Counted from the stretch's first letter, positions 1-6,459 are shown. The stretch: DNA of 7,618 nt from Anaerolineales bacterium (GCA_029933275.1 JAOZOM010000083.1:1-7618), one strand, 5' to 3'. Numbers and translations: made by a program. The notes: a model not told the origin generated them from the letters alone.

Positions 1-879
1 AAAAAATTCTCCATCCACGATGGACCGGGAATCCGCACAACGGTCTTTTTGAAGGGATGCCCTTTAAGCTGTTGGTGGTGTCATAATCCAGAATCGCAAT
101 CGCCGCATCCCGAAATTCAGTATTTTGAGAATCGCTGTATCCTCTGCGGGGATTGTGCGAATGCCTGCGAAAATGATGCGATTCATTTTGAGGGGGAAGC
201 GCGCGTCTGGGAACGAGAAAACTGTCAACTTTGCGGAGATTGTGCGGAAGCCTGCGCTACAGAAGCCGTGCAATTAATTGGCTATACGACAAGCGTTGCC
301 GAGGTGATGGCGGAGGTAGAGAAAGATACCCTCTATTACGACCAATCTGGGGGCGGGGTCACTTTTTCAGGCGGGGAACCGCTCCAACAGGTGAATTTTC
401 TGACAGCGTTGTTGGAGAAATGCAAAGAGCATGAAATCCACACGGCGGTAGACACTTCGGGTTTCGCCGCGTGGCGGCATTTTGAGCAGACTTTGCCTTT
501 TACGGATTTATTTCTTTATGATTTAAAGCTGATGGATGAGGAGAAACATCGTTTGTATACGGGAGTCTCGAATCGGTTAATTTTGGAGAATCTGCAAAAT
601 TTAACGGAAGCAGGCGCAAATATACGCGTGCGAATTCCGTTAATCCCCAGCATCAATGATGACGAGATGAATCTTGAGGCAACAATTGCTTTTCTCACCT
701 CCCTAGAAAGAATCCGAAAAGTGGATTTACTCCCTTATCACAGTATCGCAACTGATAAATATCATCGTATGGCGCATGAATACGCGCTGGGAGGGATTGC
801 ACCACCATCCGATGAGCAAATGGCGATGCTGGTGGTGCGTTTCGAGCAGGCGGGGTTTCAGGTGAGGATTGGCGGATAA
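1..879 (+). CDS. Glycyl-radical-enzyme activating protein (radical SAM, PflA-like), 5' partial
   Basis: The reading frame is open from base 1 and the true start lies upstream; 292 residues are visible. The first residues include the family signature IHDGPGIRTTVFLKGC. The radical-SAM cluster motif CxxxCxxC is at residues 20, 24 and 27 of the visible frame. An inserted ferredoxin-like segment follows, with two CxxCxxCxxxC motifs at about 46-56 and 75-85, then GGGVTFSGGEPL at about 117-128 for SAM binding. The two extra Fe4S4 clusters are typical of activases for benzylsuccinate synthase, 4-hydroxyphenylacetate decarboxylase, glycerol/diol dehydratase, choline lyase and relatives, and are absent from the short PflA proper. 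The family uses SAM to make a glycyl radical on a partner enzyme, in the anaerobic cytoplasm. The partner is not in the window and was probably upstream, so the substrate cannot be named. A TTG at 49 could be mistaken for the start, but the conserved sequence before it rules that out. The family call is very secure. Confidence 0.95.
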   Translation, partial: KKFSIHDGPGIRTTVFLKGCPLSCWWCHNPESQSPHPEIQYFENRCILCGDCANACENDAIHFEGEARVWERENCQLCGDCAEACATEAVQLIGYTTSVAEVMAEVEKDTLYYDQSGGGVTFSGGEPLQQVNFLTALLEKCKEHEIHTAVDTSGFAAWRHFEQTLPFTDLFLYDLKLMDEEKHRLYTGVSNRLILENLQNLTEAGANIRVRIPLIPSINDDEMNLEATIAFLTSLERIRKVDLLPYHSIATDKYHRMAHEYALGGIAPPSDEQMAMLVVRFEQAGFQVRIGG

Positions 880-880
880 C

Positions 881-908
881 AAAAACTTGGCTTTCGCCAA
901 GTTTTTTT
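881..908. terminator. Bidirectional intrinsic terminator between convergent genes
   Basis: An 11-bp perfect stem (881-891 pairing with 896-906) closes a four-base loop, TTTC on the plus strand and GAAA on the minus strand. The stem core is ACTTGGC/GCCAAGT. A run of seven T follows on the plus strand (902-908), and the A-run at 881-885 supplies the T-run on the minus strand. It starts two bases after the activase stop codon and ends about five bases from the hydrolase stop codon, so it can terminate both the plus-strand activase transcript and the minus-strand six-gene operon. Confidence 0.9.
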
Positions 909-912
909 GTTT

Positions 913-1755
913 TTATTGTGCATCCAGCCATGCAATGAGACTTTTGAAAACTTCTTCTTTTTCAGGTTCGTTATGGGTTTCGTGATAGAAGCCCTCCCAG
1001 ATTTTTAGGGTAACTTTATCGCCCGCTTTTTCAGCAAACTCTCGGCTTGCTGCAGCGGAGGTGATCTTATCCGCGCTCCCGTGGACGAGATAAAGCGGGA
1101 GTGGGAACTCACTGGCGTGTTCTAATGCCCACAGCCCCGATTCGTACATCGCAACAAAAAGACGAGCGGAGATTTTATCATGGACAAGAGGGTCTTCTTC
1201 GTAGGCACGCACCACTTCCGGGTCACGCGAGAGATTGGTGGTTGCTAAACCAGAGCTTTGAATAAAAGCAGGGAAAATTTTATCCATCACCTTTCCCATA
1301 AAAACTTGGATGGCAGGTGGCTCAAAAGCTAATTTAATCCACGGGCTAGTGGAGATAACACCTTTAAGTTCGGGGTTTCGTCTTAAGGCGTAATTGAGAA
1401 CCAAATTTCCGCCCATGCTATGCCCATAGAGAAAATAAGGTACGTTCGGGTGATATTCACGGATTTCGGTCAGAAACGCGTCAATATCATCTAGCAAGGT
1501 TTCGTAAGAGGGGGTATGTCCGCGTTTTCCGGCAGATTGCCCATGCCCGCGATGGTCGAAGCCAACCATCGAGTAATCGGCTTGATTCAGGGCTTTTGCG
1601 AGGTGTTCGTAGCGTTGGATATGTTCGCCGTGTCCATGCACCAAACAGATCACCGCTTTGGGCGGGTTCTCAGAGGGGAAGGCGTAAGCAAAAAGCTCTT
1701 CGCCATCTTTACTATGAAAACGCCATTTGATTTTGCCTTGCTTTTCTTCACTCAT
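913..1755 (-). CDS. Alpha/beta hydrolase, monoacylglycerol lipase / lysophospholipase type
   Basis: 280-residue cytoplasmic serine hydrolase of the Hydrolase_4 (monoglyceride lipase-like) type, with no signal peptide. An HGHGE oxyanion-hole motif lies at residues 40-44. The nucleophile elbow GHSMGG is at 111-116 (Ser113). The acid is probably Asp229 in HGSADKIT, and the catalytic His is His258 in GFYHETHNE, so the triad is complete. FDHRGHGQS at about 66-74 is also characteristic of this family. Known members cleave monoacylglycerols, lysophospholipids or related esters; the substrate here is unknown. The frame extends to an upstream ATG at 1788, but the ATG at 1755 is preferred: GGAG lies 7 bases ahead of it, and it forms TAATG with the stop codon of the preceding V4R gene. 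It is the last gene of the six-gene operon and ends at the bidirectional terminator. Confidence 0.92.
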   Translation of the reverse strand: MSEEKQGKIKWRFHSKDGEELFAYAFPSENPPKAVICLVHGHGEHIQRYEHLAKALNQADYSMVGFDHRGHGQSAGKRGHTPSYETLLDDIDAFLTEIREYHPNVPYFLYGHSMGGNLVLNYALRRNPELKGVISTSPWIKLAFEPPAIQVFMGKVMDKIFPAFIQSSGLATTNLSRDPEVVRAYEEDPLVHDKISARLFVAMYESGLWALEHASEFPLPLYLVHGSADKITSAAASREFAEKAGDKVTLKIWEGFYHETHNEPEKEEVFKSLIAWLDAQ

Positions 1756-2357
1756 TACTTTTCTCCAAAAATGATTTTGAATTCGCAACTTTTTGCGCCA
1801 TTTGCTTTGCAGGCAATCTCTTCAATTTGAGCATCTTGCGAAACCGCCCAATAGATTGCTTCTCGAATTAAACCGTGTGTGACGTGACAAATCGGCTCAT
1901 CGTCTTGCTGGTTGTAGGTTGTCGGGCTGATGTGGTCGACGAGGAGCAAGTTCAGATCAAGGGTGTGGACGTTCATCTCGGATTCTTCCACGTCCAAAAG
2001 GCGAGTCAGCAAATCCAATGCGGCTTTGCGGCGACGCGTTTCCGGCAATCCACGCAAGAGTTTTGCCTGTGTCTTCTCTCTAAAGGAGGCATTTTCAAGC
2101 AAGGATTCCCAAAATTTACCCCCAATCCGCTGTAAGATGCCGCGTGCGCCGCGCCCATAATAGGCTCGAATGGCTTGTTGCAATCCGGCATAACTCTCAG
2201 CGGCGGCTTGGTCACTTAGCTTTTTCAGGTAATCGACTTTTGCCCATTCAACGGGTAAGCCTGATTTATTTAAAACAATTGGCAGGTTTTTCTCACCGAC
2301 TTCCGATACAACAATCCCTACAAATTCCTGTAGGAGTTGAGAAGAGAATTTTGCCAT
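1755..2357 (-). CDS. V4R-domain protein, second tandem copy (B)
   Basis: 200 residues, no signal peptide or membrane segment. The N-terminal ~125 residues are mostly helical and carry YYGRGARGILQRIG at about 66-79, shared with the neighbouring copy. The C-terminal third is a V4R (4-vinyl reductase / hydrocarbon-binding) domain: PICHVTHG, EAIYWA, then IEEIACKANGAKSCEF. Cys157, Glu180, Cys183 and Cys191 have relative spacing 0, +23, +26, +34, which matches (from memory) the zinc-binding residues of the phenol sensor MopR. Known V4R domains bind small hydrophobic or aromatic ligands, or occur in bacteriochlorophyll synthesis and thioredoxin-like fold sensors; the ligand here cannot be read from sequence. 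Unlike copy A it lacks the CxxC before PIC. Its ATG overlaps the stop of copy A by one base (TAATG), with GAGGT as ribosome binding site. An enzymatic role is possible, but a sensor or binding role is more likely. Confidence 0.85.
   Translation of the reverse strand: MAKFSSQLLQEFVGIVVSEVGEKNLPIVLNKSGLPVEWAKVDYLKKLSDQAAAESYAGLQQAIRAYYGRGARGILQRIGGKFWESLLENASFREKTQAKLLRGLPETRRRKAALDLLTRLLDVEESEMNVHTLDLNLLLVDHISPTTYNQQDDEPICHVTHGLIREAIYWAVSQDAQIEEIACKANGAKSCEFKIIFGEK
1763..1766 (-). promoter_or_regulatory. Ribosome binding site deciding the hydrolase start
   Basis: GGAG (CTCC on the plus strand) lies 7 bases upstream of the ATG at 1755 and inside the end of the preceding V4R gene. It supports a 280-residue hydrolase rather than the 291-residue version starting at 1788. 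Confidence 0.75.
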
Positions 2358-2974
2358 TAGAGTACCTCGCCAACTTCAAAACGGCAATAAGAATCGCCTT
2401 TTGCCATGCAATGCGTTTCTGTAATTGCATACTCTTTGCCGGTTGCCCATTCAACCGCTTCGCCCAAAGAGCCAAGATAAAGGTAACAAATCGGTTTATC
2501 GCTTTTTCGGCTATGGCAAATCGCGCAAGAAGATTCAATATAAGCGATTTTCCCGTCTTCTTCTTCCACCCATGCTTCCACTTGCGGATTCGACTTTTTC
2601 AGTGCACTTGCCATACTATTCAAAATAAATTTGATGCGCTGTTTCTGCGGCAAAAGTTTTAGAGCCGCTCCAGCAACGCCCAGCAATGCCGGTTGTTCGT
2701 TAATCGCGTATTGAAAAGAGGCTTTGCCAATCCGTTTCAACATCCCGCGCCCGCCACGCCCGTAAAAATCTTCAATGGCTTGGTTGAATTGGGCGTATTC
2801 GGTTGCTTTGATTGCAGGTTCAAGATTATCAGGGGGCAAATTGTTCACAAAGCTCCCCAAACCGCTTAAACGCAAAACGGCATTCAGTCCGTTCGCCCCC
2901 ATCACCTCTTCAGCAGCGGCTAAGGCTTGCCGCACAATCGTATTGACAATCACAGCATCTTCACGGTGGCTCAT
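2357..2974 (-). CDS. V4R-domain protein, first tandem copy (A), with extra CxxC
   Basis: 205 residues, cytoplasmic, paralogous to the following gene. Shared marks are QAIxxxYGRGxRGxLxRIG at about 65-83, a LLPxxxR stretch near 107-113, and the C-terminal V4R domain. That domain contains PICYLYLG at about 161-168, EAVEWATGKEY at 172-182 and ETHCMAKGDSYCRFEV at 186-201. Cys163, Glu186, Cys189 and Cys197 form the putative zinc site with the same spacing as copy B. An additional CAICH lies at 150-154, immediately before the domain. The start ATG overlaps the stop of the acetyltransferase gene by four bases (ATGA), and a strong AAGGAG sits 5 bases ahead. Functional annotation beyond ligand or metal binding would be speculation. 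Confidence 0.86.
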   Translation of the reverse strand: MSHREDAVIVNTIVRQALAAAEEVMGANGLNAVLRLSGLGSFVNNLPPDNLEPAIKATEYAQFNQAIEDFYGRGGRGMLKRIGKASFQYAINEQPALLGVAGAALKLLPQKQRIKFILNSMASALKKSNPQVEAWVEEEDGKIAYIESSCAICHSRKSDKPICYLYLGSLGEAVEWATGKEYAITETHCMAKGDSYCRFEVGEVL

Positions 2975-3834
2975 GAGGTCTCCTTCCCAATCTGAAAACT
3001 ATAGAGCGGATATTCTTCTTCTGTGCGCTTAAATCCGTTTTTAGCATAAAGCGCAATCGAACGCTCATTTTTGCTTTGCGTATTTACACTGAGTTGAGAA
3101 ATATCTTTGGCTAATAATTCATTAATCAGATCGCCAATTAATGCGGATGCGATGCCTCGTCTCTGCATCTCCGGCTGGACAGCCAACCGCGCCAGATGCG
3201 CCCCAAAAGGGCTATGGGTGCTGATCTGATAGCCAACAATCCCCTCCCTTGTTTCGGCAACGGTAGCAATCACTGCTTGACCGTAGGCTTGCTTCAGCAT
3301 GGACAGAGGGTTGCGCCAGAGAGGCAAAAAAGCCTCCGCATCCACCCCAGCAACGCGAGGTAAATCGGCTTCATTCATCGTGCGAATCGTAATCCCTTTT
3401 GGTAAATTCCATTTAGGACGCTCCTCTTCCTCCCAAGACATCATCAGGATTTGTTCTTCGTTCACAAATCCGCTTTGCTGGAGCAGGGTTTGCATCCAAT
3501 GCTGCAATGTAATCGCGGAGACTGTAATCTTGCCGGATTGCTCCAAATCCAATTTAGCATTTTCCCATAAAATCTGCCATGCTTCTTCGGCAGAAAATCT
3601 TTCTACATGCGTGAAAAGCCGTACCCAAGTTGTCCCCTTCTGGTCCTGGGGACAAGCTAAAACCGCCATAATTTTTGCATTTCGTTCAAGTACCCAATAA
3701 AAGGGTGAACCAAGCCAATCAACGGGGTGTTTCCAGTCCAGATGCCGATGAACGTGTTGCTCAAAGAACATCAAATTGGCAATTTCTTGCCGGTCATAGG
3801 CTAACGCGGGACGAACTTGATAGTTATCCGTCAT
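2971..3834 (-). CDS. GNAT-family N-acetyltransferase, two-domain
   Basis: 287 residues. The C-terminal half (about 147-285) is a canonical GNAT domain. ARLAVQPEMQRRGIASALI at about 215-233 carries the acetyl-CoA pyrophosphate loop Q/RxxGxA (Q224-R-R-G-I-A229). NERSIALYAKNGF at 256-268 is the usual motif B with its conserved Asn and Tyr. The N-terminal half (about 5-135) looks like a second, degenerate GNAT fold: it begins with VRPALAYDRQEIANLM but shows no readable acetyl-CoA loop. The protein probably transfers acetyl from acetyl-CoA to an amine on a protein, amino acid or small molecule; the acceptor is unknown. The start lies one base after the stop of the TPR gene, with a modest CGGG as ribosome binding site, so translation probably depends on coupling. 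The family call is secure and the substrate is not predictable. Confidence 0.9.
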   Translation of the reverse strand: MTDNYQVRPALAYDRQEIANLMFFEQHVHRHLDWKHPVDWLGSPFYWVLERNAKIMAVLACPQDQKGTTWVRLFTHVERFSAEEAWQILWENAKLDLEQSGKITVSAITLQHWMQTLLQQSGFVNEEQILMMSWEEEERPKWNLPKGITIRTMNEADLPRVAGVDAEAFLPLWRNPLSMLKQAYGQAVIATVAETREGIVGYQISTHSPFGAHLARLAVQPEMQRRGIASALIGDLINELLAKDISQLSVNTQSKNERSIALYAKNGFKRTEEEYPLYSFQIGKETS

Positions 3835-3835
3835 A

Positions 3836-4357
3836 TTACCCGATGATGCGTAAAATAAATTTTAGAAAACGCTGGAAGAGGTTGGGCTTTTTAACCGACC
3901 CAAGTGATTCGAGCATGGTATAGGCGGTGTCTTGTAACTTCCCATTCTTCAGCTCAATAGCGGCGATGGCTTTTAGTACCGTTTCTTGATAATCACTTTC
4001 GCCAATTTCCCCGAATAAGGTTGCTGATTTTCTATAGAGAGCGAGGGCTTCATCTGTATCGCCCAGTTCAGCTAAAGCGGCGGCTTGATTACCGAGAGCC
4101 ATCGCCTGCCTAAACCGATCTTCTGCTGCTGCAAAAATGAGATCCGTTCCCTTTGCGGCATCCAAGGCTTCTTTGGCTTTCTCGATCTGCAAAAGAGCAA
4201 CACTGAGATTATTATTCGCTTCAGCGGCATCCAGAAAATTTTCTTCTTTTAGATAGGCTTCTGCGCTATCTGAAAAAATCTGGATTGCACTTTCAAAATC
4301 GCCTTTTTCAAAGGCTTTCTTTCCTTTTTGCGAAAGTTCTATGGCTGTATTTTCCAT
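3836..4357 (-). CDS. TPR-repeat protein with amphipathic C-terminal helix
   Basis: 173 residues, almost entirely helical, with no signal peptide. At least three tetratricopeptide-like helix pairs can be read. The first, near 6-37, contains KGKKAFEKGDFESAIQIFS. The second, near 41-70, is loose. The clearest, near 83-117, contains GNQAAALAELGDTDEALALYRKS... with the expected Gly/Ala and small-residue spacing. A fourth, weaker unit spans 120-150. TPR repeats act as protein-protein scaffolds; the partner is probably encoded in this operon, but that is inference. The last 15 residues (NLFQRFLKFILRIIG) form a helix with Gln162, Arg163, Lys166 and Arg170 on one face and large hydrophobics on the rest, a pattern suited to membrane-surface attachment. 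The start ATG at 4357 has AGGGA 8 bases ahead and follows the regulator stop by 18 bases. Confidence 0.82.
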   Translation of the reverse strand: MENTAIELSQKGKKAFEKGDFESAIQIFSDSAEAYLKEENFLDAAEANNNLSVALLQIEKAKEALDAAKGTDLIFAAAEDRFRQAMALGNQAAALAELGDTDEALALYRKSATLFGEIGESDYQETVLKAIAAIELKNGKLQDTAYTMLESLGSVKKPNLFQRFLKFILRIIG

Positions 4358-4375
4358 GAGTGTATTCCCTAAATT

Positions 4376-5053
4376 TTAGAAAGTAATATCCAAAATCCCT
4401 TCGGCAACAGAGCGTAGTTTCTCGGCAGAAAAATCGCTCAGGTTACGCGCCAATTCGAGATAGGGGCGGTTAACCGGTTGTCGAACAAATTCCTGTAATT
4501 CGGGCGGAAGGTCGAGGAAATCCATAATCGCATTTTGGCGCATCATCCACAGCCCGATAGGTCCGCTTCGGTCGAAGAAATCTTCAATATTGCCCTCAAG
4601 AACGGATAATAAGACTTCCAACTCGGGGACGGGGATCGGGCGTTCGCCCAGTTCGTACGCGGTAATTCGGCTTTTAGGCAGTCCGGCTTCTTTCGCCAAT
4701 GCTTTCATCGAAAATCCGGCTTCCTGCCGCGCCTGACGCAATAAAGCACCGATAAGGCGTTGGCGTACCCCAACGAGACGAGCCAAGTCAATTTCCTCTA
4801 CGGGAGAAGGATCATCGGAGATTGCTTCGGTTCCCCAAAAATGAGAGATGGGGATGTTGAAGAACATGCTCAAGGCTTCAAGTTCGGGAAGAGAAGGGGC
4901 TTTTTTCCCTACTTCATAAGAACCATAAGTGCTGGTGCTAATGCCAATCGCGGTGGCACAATCTTTGGCACTCAAGCGCGCCGCCAGACGGGCATCTTGA
5001 ATGAGAACGCCGAGCGTTTTTGAGCGGAGAGAGATTCGAGTCTTAGATTCCAT
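4376..5053 (-). CDS. Transcriptional regulator with two tandem XRE-type HTH domains
   Basis: 225 residues. HTH domain 1 spans about 14-73: helices LGVLIQDARLAARLSAKDCATAIG, then ISTSTYGSYEVGKKAPSL and the leucine-rich closing helix. HTH domain 2 spans about 99-160: LIGALLRQARQEAGFSMKALAKEAG, then LPKSRITAYELGERPIPVPELE. A ~65-residue tail follows with LDLPPELQEFV and a helical end. Carrying two Cro/CI-type DNA-binding domains in one chain resembles a covalent pseudo-dimer. The ATG at 5053 is chosen because GAGG lies 5 bases ahead; a longer frame begins only with TTG at 5074 and lacks a comparable site. It is the first gene of the six-gene operon and lies directly behind a good -10 box, so autoregulation is likely. 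Repressor versus activator cannot be told from sequence. Confidence 0.88.
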   Translation of the reverse strand: MESKTRISLRSKTLGVLIQDARLAARLSAKDCATAIGISTSTYGSYEVGKKAPSLPELEALSMFFNIPISHFWGTEAISDDPSPVEEIDLARLVGVRQRLIGALLRQARQEAGFSMKALAKEAGLPKSRITAYELGERPIPVPELEVLLSVLEGNIEDFFDRSGPIGLWMMRQNAIMDFLDLPPELQEFVRQPVNRPYLELARNLSDFSAEKLRSVAEGILDITF

Positions 5054-5061
5054 AAGTTCCT

Positions 5062-5105
5062 CGCAAAATTTCAAATAAGATAAGGGTGATTATAGCAGAT
5101 TTGCG
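5062..5105. repeat. Inverted CGCAAA / TTTGCG pair bracketing the operon promoter
   Basis: CGCAAA at 5062-5067 and TTTGCG at 5100-5105 are inverted copies, about 38 bp centre to centre. One arm is upstream of the -10 box and the other lies between the transcription start and the first ATG. This would suit an operator pair for the adjacent double-HTH regulator, but six-base arms can arise by chance. Confidence 0.3.
5089..5094 (-). promoter_or_regulatory. Extended -10 promoter element for the six-gene operon
   Basis: Reading the minus strand, TGC-TATAAT is a perfect -10 hexamer preceded by the extended TGn motif. It lies 36 bases from the regulator ATG, giving a leader of about 30 bases. At 17 bp spacing the -35 region would be GAAGAC, a poor match that lies inside the 3' end of the ATPase gene; extended -10 promoters can tolerate this. 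No terminator is visible between the ATPase stop and this site, so readthrough from upstream may add to expression. Confidence 0.6.
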
Positions 5106-5106
5106 T

Positions 5107-6459
5107 TTAACGTCTTCGTCTTTTACTGGCACGATTCGTTGCGAGCATCTCGACAACATTTGCACCGAAAACATCTGCGCCAAGTTTGAAACCGGCAGCC
5201 TCTAGCCGATGAGCAAACATTGGGCGAAGTCCGGTTGGTTCTGTTTGTCCTAAAATTTTATTGTTTTCGCCAATACCAGTTTGTTTGAATTTGAAAATGT
5301 CGCTGAGAACAATCGTATCGCCTTCCATACCAGCAACTTCTGAAATTGCAACAACTTTACGAGAGCCATCTTTTAAACGCGTTTGCTGGACAATTACATC
5401 TACAGCTGATGCGACTTGTTGCCGAACAACTTTGAGGGGCAAATCCATTCCAGCCATAAGAACGAGAGTTTCGAGACGAGAAATTGCATCTCGTGGGGAG
5501 TTGGAGTGGACGGTGGTCAATGAGCCATCGTGACCAGTATTCATCGCTTGGAGCATATCCAGTGCTTCGCCGCCGCGCACCTCGCCAACGATAATTCGGT
5601 CAGGGCGCATACGGAGGGAGTTCTTCACCAGATCGCGCACGCTAACTCCGCCACGTCCTTCCGCATTGGCAGGTTTGGTTTCGAGACGGACAATATGATC
5701 TTGTTGAAGTTGCAATTCTGCCGCGTCTTCAATTGTGACGATTCGCTCATTTGAGGGGATAAAGCCAGACATGACGTTGAGCAAGGTTGTTTTCCCTGAA
5801 CCTGTTCCGCCAGAGATGACCATATTGAGCCGCGCAGCAACACAGGCGCGGAGAAATTCTGCCATTTTATCTGTAATCGAACCAAAACTGATTAGCTCGG
5901 CTACGGTGAGTTTATCCTCGCCGAATTTTCGAATAGTGATTGAGGGCCCATCAATCGCTACAGGAAGAACTACCGCATTCACACGCGAGCCATCTGGCAG
6001 GCGAGCATCTACGGTGGGACTATCTGCATCAACACGCCGTCCCAGCGGAGCGATAATCCTTTCGATGATGCGGCGTACATGGTCATTATCTTCAAATTTG
6101 ACTGGTGTCTTGACAAGTTTCCCGTCGCGTTCAACGTAGACACTATCTGATCCGTTAACCATAACTTCGGTGACGGTAGAATCATTGAGCAATTTTTGGA
6201 TGGGTCCAAAGCCGAAAAGCTCGTTCCCCACTTCTTTGAATATATGCTTGCGAATATCTTCAGGAAGTTTCAGATTGGCACTTTGATAAATTTCATTGAG
6301 GCGTTGTTGGGAAAATTCTTTGCGCTCTTCAAAAGGCACATTATTGCCTTCTAATTCTCGCGAGAGAGTATTGATTAAATAGTGTTTAAGTTTAAGTAAA
6401 TCAGGCGAGGAAAGCGTGGAAGGCTTTGCTGCACCTGCACTCATATCTAATCTACTCAT
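5107..6459 (-). CDS. cpaF: CpaF/TadA-family type II/IV secretion ATPase
   Basis: 450 residues, the usual length for CpaF-type ATPases that energise Tad/Flp pilus assembly or related secretion at the inner-membrane cytoplasmic face. The N-terminal domain carries ELFGFGPIQKLLNDSTVTEV at about 80-99, VNGSDSVYVERDGKL at about 101-115 and PDGSRVNAV at 155-163. The ATPase domain shows Walker A GGTGSGKTT at 217-225, the Asp box IVTIEDAAELQ at 240-250, Walker B RIIVGEVRGGEAL at 288-300 and the His box with His310 and His318 (TGHDGSLTTVHSNS). All catalytic motifs are intact. It ends in a basic KRRRR tail. The start ATG overlaps the stop of the preceding 99-residue gene by four bases (ATGA), with GGAG 8 bases ahead. 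Oddly, no tadB/tadC platform genes follow downstream. Specificity (pilus or other) is not decidable here. Confidence 0.95.
   Translation of the reverse strand: MSRLDMSAGAAKPSTLSSPDLLKLKHYLINTLSRELEGNNVPFEERKEFSQQRLNEIYQSANLKLPEDIRKHIFKEVGNELFGFGPIQKLLNDSTVTEVMVNGSDSVYVERDGKLVKTPVKFEDNDHVRRIIERIIAPLGRRVDADSPTVDARLPDGSRVNAVVLPVAIDGPSITIRKFGEDKLTVAELISFGSITDKMAEFLRACVAARLNMVISGGTGSGKTTLLNVMSGFIPSNERIVTIEDAAELQLQQDHIVRLETKPANAEGRGGVSVRDLVKNSLRMRPDRIIVGEVRGGEALDMLQAMNTGHDGSLTTVHSNSPRDAISRLETLVLMAGMDLPLKVVRQQVASAVDVIVQQTRLKDGSRKVVAISEVAGMEGDTIVLSDIFKFKQTGIGENNKILGQTEPTGLRPMFAHRLEAAGFKLGADVFGANVVEMLATNRASKRRRR

Noticed and set aside
913..1788. Longer hydrolase start at the ATG at 1788
   Set aside because: The internal ATG at 1755 has a well-spaced GGAG and a TAATG junction with the upstream gene, and the extra 11 residues show no family similarity.
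1516..1830. Open plus-strand frames opposite the hydrolase and V4R genes, such as 1516-1830 and 2144-2662
   Set aside because: They lie antisense to well-supported genes, show no family motifs or consistent ribosome binding sites, and have low-plausibility composition.
2510..2530. CAICH in V4R copy A read as a covalent heme c attachment site
   Set aside because: The protein has no export signal or membrane segment, and cytochrome c maturation occurs outside the cytoplasm. A metal or thiol role is more likely.
1..2974. Interpreting the activase plus V4R proteins as an anaerobic hydrocarbon-degradation locus
   Set aside because: The genes converge and are separated by a strong bidirectional terminator, the glycyl-radical enzyme is not visible, and V4R ligands are diverse. 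The link is only a possibility.
913..5053. Reading the XRE/TPR/GNAT/hydrolase operon as a toxin-antitoxin or phage-defence system
   Set aside because: The GNAT is a two-domain 287-residue protein rather than a small TacT-like toxin with an RHH antitoxin, and no nuclease, TIR, reverse transcriptase or similar effector is present.
5053..5074. TTG start at 5074 for the double-HTH regulator
   Set aside because: The ATG at 5053 has GAGG at 5 bases, and the TTG would lie so close to the predicted transcription start that no ribosome binding site fits.
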